Position numbers and translations under genes: made by a program
The notes under the pieces: generated by a model
Databases searched by the model: none
What the model saw: the letters and a program-made list of their open reading frames with translations, nothing else
Told to the model about the DNA's origin: nothing
Shown here: one piece after another, positions 60,083 through 64,000 of the stretch
How the letters are laid out: each line of letters starts with the position of its first letter
Position numbering within the stretch: the first letter of the stretch is position 1
Assembly: GCF_003589595.1 (NCBI RefSeq)
Contig: NW_020653713.1
Location: 3,627,672-3,691,671, forward strand
DNA length: 64,000 nucleotides
Source: Hyposmocoma kahamanoa
Lineage: Eukaryota; Arthropoda; Insecta; Lepidoptera; Cosmopterigidae
Direction: 5' to 3'

Positions 60083-61560
60083 TGAGCGTGGGTCTCTTCT
60101 TACCTCTCTCTGAAATGTAGAAATGAACACAAATGCAAGACTTCAGAACATAATCAAAGACTCGTGCACAGATATCGTTGAACAAAATAGTTATATTTTT
60201 ACTTACAAATACAAAGTTTCTCTTTTAAATACACTACCAATGGCCGTAGTGAAGTAATTACTAGTTTTTTCAGAAGATATTATCTACTCTGTGTTTAGTA
60301 TTACTTCCTTCAAGTTTAGGTAAAATATACTCCACCTTATTTCAACCTTTAGTAATTACGTATTTATTTTGTAATTTCACGAAAATGACATTACTGAATA
60401 TTGAGAGGGACGTGGCCGTTGTTTTCACATTAAGTAGGTACTTACGTGATAGCTAGTCAGAATAAAGGTCCGAACGGATTTACAATCCTGGTAAGACTGA
60501 TTTATTCACTAAATTGTATTAATAATATATATATTATTAATACAATTAATAAAAATAAAATTATATATACATTATTATAGAGACCGGGAAGTCGGGGCTT
60601 CTGTTGCCGCCTTGGTACATATCGAACTGTTAATACAATAGTGTATTAACTCAAAAAGAGGACTTTTTCAGAATCTATGAAAAACGAATTACTCACTTCC
60701 CGTAAAAAATTATTAAAATTTATGTGTTATACTTTATTATAGACACATAAACAATTTCTCAAATGTATTTTTAAAATAAATTGGAAAAAGTAATTTTATG
60801 TTTTTTAATTAGGATTATTTTGGTCAGAACTAGCTCACGTAAAGTGTGTCTCTTTTTGAGTTAAGTAGATATTTTTTGATTATATCTTACAATATTCTAA
60901 CAACGGTTTTTTTGACGTGTAGAGAATCAAATTTTACGTTCAGTAATGATATAATATTAAATTTCACATATTTTGAGTTACAACACTATTGTAATAGCAG
61001 TGCGATATATAGATAGGGCTTTTCTTTAATCAAGGCTTGAAATATCGATCGGTATTTCCGGGAACCAGGACCTTGCTACGGTACCGGTATTAAGAAGAAC
61101 TTAATTCCATACACGTGCCTAGTTTTCCATGGTTTAGCCTATATAGAAGATTCTTGATTGCATATTTCAACGCAATGAAAACAATACTCTCGAAATTCTG
61201 ATGGCGGCGCGCCCACATCTTTTGACTTGTCGGCCGCAACCGAACGCAGCAAACTGGATACCGGTACTCTTAGGTGAATAATATAATATCTATTTTCCAT
61301 TGGTACATATCCGTATTCACATTTCGAAATAGAAAGTAACCATATGATACGCATGTACTTTTGATACTGGTAACAAGTTTCGTATCTAACAATGCGAGGA
61401 AATAATACTAGAGTAAATGTTAACACACTAGTTTATTTCCTGCTTCTTTTTTTAAAGTACGTAAGCCCACATAACTAAACGCCAATAATAGTATAATGGA
61501 CATTTAAAATTCTCGCAATCACAGACACTGAAAGTAATGGGTTGTATGACAGTTTTTCTT
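60083..61560. other. Unassigned AT-rich stretch with a 36-bp perfect palindrome
   Basis: No gene supported. A perfect 36-bp palindrome lies at 60512-60547 (half-site AATTGTATTAATAATATA). The 95-codon frame at 61139-61426 on the minus strand is unrecognised. Confidence 0.5.
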
Positions 61561-61574
61561 TAGTCTGTTCACCT

Positions 61575-61682
61575 ATTGGAAATGAAACTATTTTTTTAGG
61601 ATCCGAATGGCTTAGGTACATTTGTTTTTTTTTTCACATAAAACAACGTTACAGATACCTACCCAGGGGTTACGGTTGACTA
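61575..61682 (-). mobile_element. Old PLE terminal-repeat fragment
   Basis: TTGGAAATGAAACTATTTTT, GGTACATTTGTTTTTTTTT, AACGTTACAG and GGTTACGGTTGAC follow the order of the inverted pLTR at 25466-25565, with substitutions throughout. Confidence 0.5.
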
Positions 61683-62756
61683 TTTACAAGGTTTACATAG
61701 TTCATTGTTGATACATAGATTTTTTTTTTGGATTTTCATATATTTACTTTTCAGGCCTAAACTTGTAAATAGTTACATGGTCGTTAAACGACAAAATTTA
61801 TGTGCTATTCTTTTAAAGATAATGCAAATATTTCCGAGCATGTTTACGAAATACATAATTTACTTATAGTATACTGTATTAAGGGTCTGCCATTATCCTA
61901 CATTTGAATAATTCTTTCAAAGTTGAACCACGAGAGTTGCTGCCGTTCGTCTATTACTTTAGCCAGCGCCGGCTTCTTCCTCTCGCAACTTACCACTTAC
62001 CCACTCGCTCTCTAATGACGCGAGCGCATTGTACCAACTTTTTCATCTCAACTTGCATGAATATGGACTCGTCTTTGTACAAACAGCTACAAAAGTGCAT
62101 CACCGATGTGACGTTTGTAATTGCATGAAAATATAGACACAAGTTGGAGTACTTTTTTTTTGGCGTTTCGCTAACTCCCATGCTGATCGTTTTAGGTAAA
62201 CGCCTATTAAACGTTGCGCTAGGGGCTCGTGTCTATGCAAGAATTCGTGTCGTTTCTACACACGAACTGTGTACACTGTGTAAAAGAAAAAAGTCTTGTC
62301 TACTCCCGACACGGTGCGCTCTGCCGCTATTGTACGAGGCGGGGTGAGGTGCATTATCAGTAAACGAACGTTTATACGCGTGGGCGGGTGTTGCTTAGTA
62401 GTCAATAACATATTTCTTCCCACAGTCGGTAGTAAAACGACAGCTACCTGGAAGACTCGTAATGTACTGACACATTTTACCGTCCACACGTACCTAGGTC
62501 CGAAAGCATTCGTATCATGTACATACTCATCATTTTCTCGTCTTCAACAGACACGACAAGATTCGACAAAGTTCCTGTCGTGTACAAGACCATTCTCATC
62601 TTTTCTGTGGCAGACACATCGAATTTCTTAGCGTGTACACGCCCCCATAACGCCGGGAGCTTGTCAGCGCGCGTTGACGCGCGCTTTGAGATAATAAGGT
62701 TTGACGAGCTGCAATTCGTTAAAGCTACTTTAATTTCTAGTTATAACAAACAAATC
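61683..62756. other. Unassigned stretch, moderately CpG-rich at 62200-62710
   Basis: Overlapping frames on both strands at 62144-62762 lack recognisable motifs. The CpG-richer part has GTGTACAC-like and CGACA-type words but no promoter arrangement I can defend. Confidence 0.4.
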
Positions 62757-62899
62757 AACTAGATGGCGCTAATTTCATGGATTTTTGTGGATACTGCCGG
62801 CTATTCTTATGTTTTGTTTAGGATTAGCGCCATCTATCGATACTAGCTAGCGTTAATTTATAAAGTAGTTTGTTAATTTATAACACATAATGGCATCTA
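62757..62899 (+). mobile_element. Small MITE-like repeat
   Basis: AACTAGATGGCGCTAATTTC at the left, GGATTAGCGCCATCTATCGA in the middle and CACATAATGGCATCTACAG at the right. Imperfect inverted ends and one further copy (57143-57274) support a mobile origin. Target duplication not clear. Confidence 0.5.
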
Positions 62900-63630
62900 C
62901 AGGGGGGTGATTCACATATTCAAACCGTTACGATATCGTAGCGATTTATTCGTAGAACTGCTTTTTCGTAGTCCAATTTTAAAGTCGTTCGATCCAAATG
63001 TCGTTAAAGCGTATTATATACATATATAAGCTACAAGTTCTTATTTACTGATAGAAATAGAACGCATACTTCCCGATATGGTGGAAAAAAAATATTTATA
63101 CCGTTGTACGCGGATAGGTTCCAAAGCAAAGAATCAAATATGAGAGGACCTGAATATGGAAAATATGAAAGAATGATCAACAGCCTGCAAAAACTATAAT
63201 ACATGGGGGGGATTAGTGTGCGCATGTCACACAAACGCAGTTTTAATTTAATTCATAGACAAACTAGAGTCGGCCCCAACCAATGATATTATACTTGTTT
63301 ATGCTCACTGGCCCCAACTATCATATCGTTCGATATCAAGTAACGTGTGAAATTTGTCAAAATTGTTTGCTGTTGACATTTCATTTCGAATAAAACTTCA
63401 TCTCGACTGATATTAGAATTGAGATCCAATCAAATTGTTTTGTTTTTCAGAGATGTTCGAAATTTGAATGTAAATAATAACATCGAATTCGATGTTATTA
63501 TGAAGCAATAATAACATTTTCACAGTTAAGAAATTTGTTCTAACAAAACAGTTAACCTTTATGCTGGTCGTAATTTGCGGTTTTTGAACACATTATAAAT
63601 ATTTTATGACATGTGTGTAGATAAATGATG
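62900..63630. other. Unassigned AT-rich stretch
   Basis: Nothing supported. Confidence 0.5.
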
Positions 63631-63631
63631 A

Positions 63632-63893
63632 GTAGGCTACACGCCTATCCATAACAGTTAAAGTGCCACTCAGAGCTTTAAATTGCAAAGATCTGAGGGG
63701 CACTACCACTGCGCCCGTCACCCTAAGACATAAGTTGACAAGTCCCATGTGCCTGTAATTTTACCATTACCCTTCAAAACCGGAACACAGTAATGCTGAC
63801 ATTACTGCTTGGCGACAGAAATAGGTAAAATGGCCTTACTAGCCTGGACGAACCCTTCACAAGGAACTCTACAGCTACTAAAATTTTGATATT
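63632..63893 (+). repeat. Rep-A copy 21, lacking the left tip
   Basis: TACACGCCTATCCATAACAG through GATCTGAGGGGCACTACCAC, CGGAACACAGTAATGCTGAC and TTACTGCTTGGCGACAGAAA to CACAAGGAACTCTACAGCTA. It keeps the full right end. Confidence 0.85.
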
Positions 63894-64000
63894 GAAACCA
63901 TTTGGTTTTCCTACGACCTCGTCTCTAGCTGCCCTGGATTTCTTTTCCTTGCAGAATGAGTTGCAGTAGGGAGTATCACTCTGCATCATGTGTCGGAAGT

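Noticed and set aside
62296..62631. 111-codon frame and CpG-richer segment considered as a promoter/first exon
   Set aside because: Frames overlap on both strands without motifs. There is no splice-site or downstream exon support. The composition alone is not enough.
1..64000. CRISPR arrays, operons, bacterial or viral genes
   Set aside because: No regularly spaced identical repeats with unique spacers were found. Coding density, SINEs and LINE types are those of an insect nuclear genome.

Overview
This window looks like repeat-rich nuclear DNA from an insect, almost certainly a moth or butterfly. The evidence is AT-rich sequence without operons or dense coding, several tRNA-derived SINE families and LINE tails of types common in Lepidoptera, a DD34D mariner, Penelope-like elements, and many MITE-sized repeats. 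I could not defend a single host protein gene. All recognisable coding sequence belongs to mobile elements and nearly all of it is broken.

Names used below are mine. Rep-A is a ~290 bp interspersed repeat (about 20 copies, ending in GTCACTTGATATTATAA on one side and TTTTAGTAGCAGTAGAGCTC on the other). Rep-B is a ~440 bp repeat starting AACCGACTTCAAAAAAGGAG and ending CTTTTGAGGTCGGTTTTTT. Rep-D is a ~400 bp repeat with three copies. SINE-1 to SINE-4 are tRNA-derived SINEs. pLTR is the ~100-140 bp terminal repeat of a Penelope-like element (PLE). 'HYLGV-type', 'SASGMFAD-type', 'VASQYI-type' and 'GHIAR-type' name LINE families by a short C-terminal motif.

Layout. 1-9 kb: microsatellites, Rep-A and Rep-B copies, a LINE C-terminus (4.3 kb), a large foldback element (6.5-7.1 kb), a small MITE and a hAT-like MITE with 8-bp target duplication. 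9-14 kb: SINE-4, a GAAA microsatellite, SINE-2 copies (one with clear target duplication inside Rep-D), and a gag-like fragment. 14-19 kb: a decayed LINE ORF2 whose 3' end carries an unusual CGACAGTCGT-rich array, with the tail and array repeated 1.9 kb downstream inside a Rep-A copy. 20-23 kb: a nearly intact mariner with one frameshift. 23-28 kb: GC-rich jockey-like reverse transcriptase fragment, Rep-B, LINE fragments, a perfect 100-bp snapback PLE insertion with 15-bp target duplication, and SINEs. 28-45 kb: SINEs, Rep-A/Rep-B nests (one SINE split by two later repeats), a second PLE snapback, LINE reverse transcriptase with YADD, LINE tail interrupted by a MITE, and hAT MITEs. 45-64 kb: three PLE GIY-YIG endonuclease fragments with 3' ends, more LINE C-termini, a second hAT MITE, and further Rep-A copies.

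The elements do not form a pathway. They form a record of insertion order: Rep-A and Rep-D copies are hosts for younger MITEs, SINEs and LINE tails, and several empty-site/filled-site comparisons can be made inside the window itself. Between these islands are long AT-rich stretches in which I see nothing assignable.
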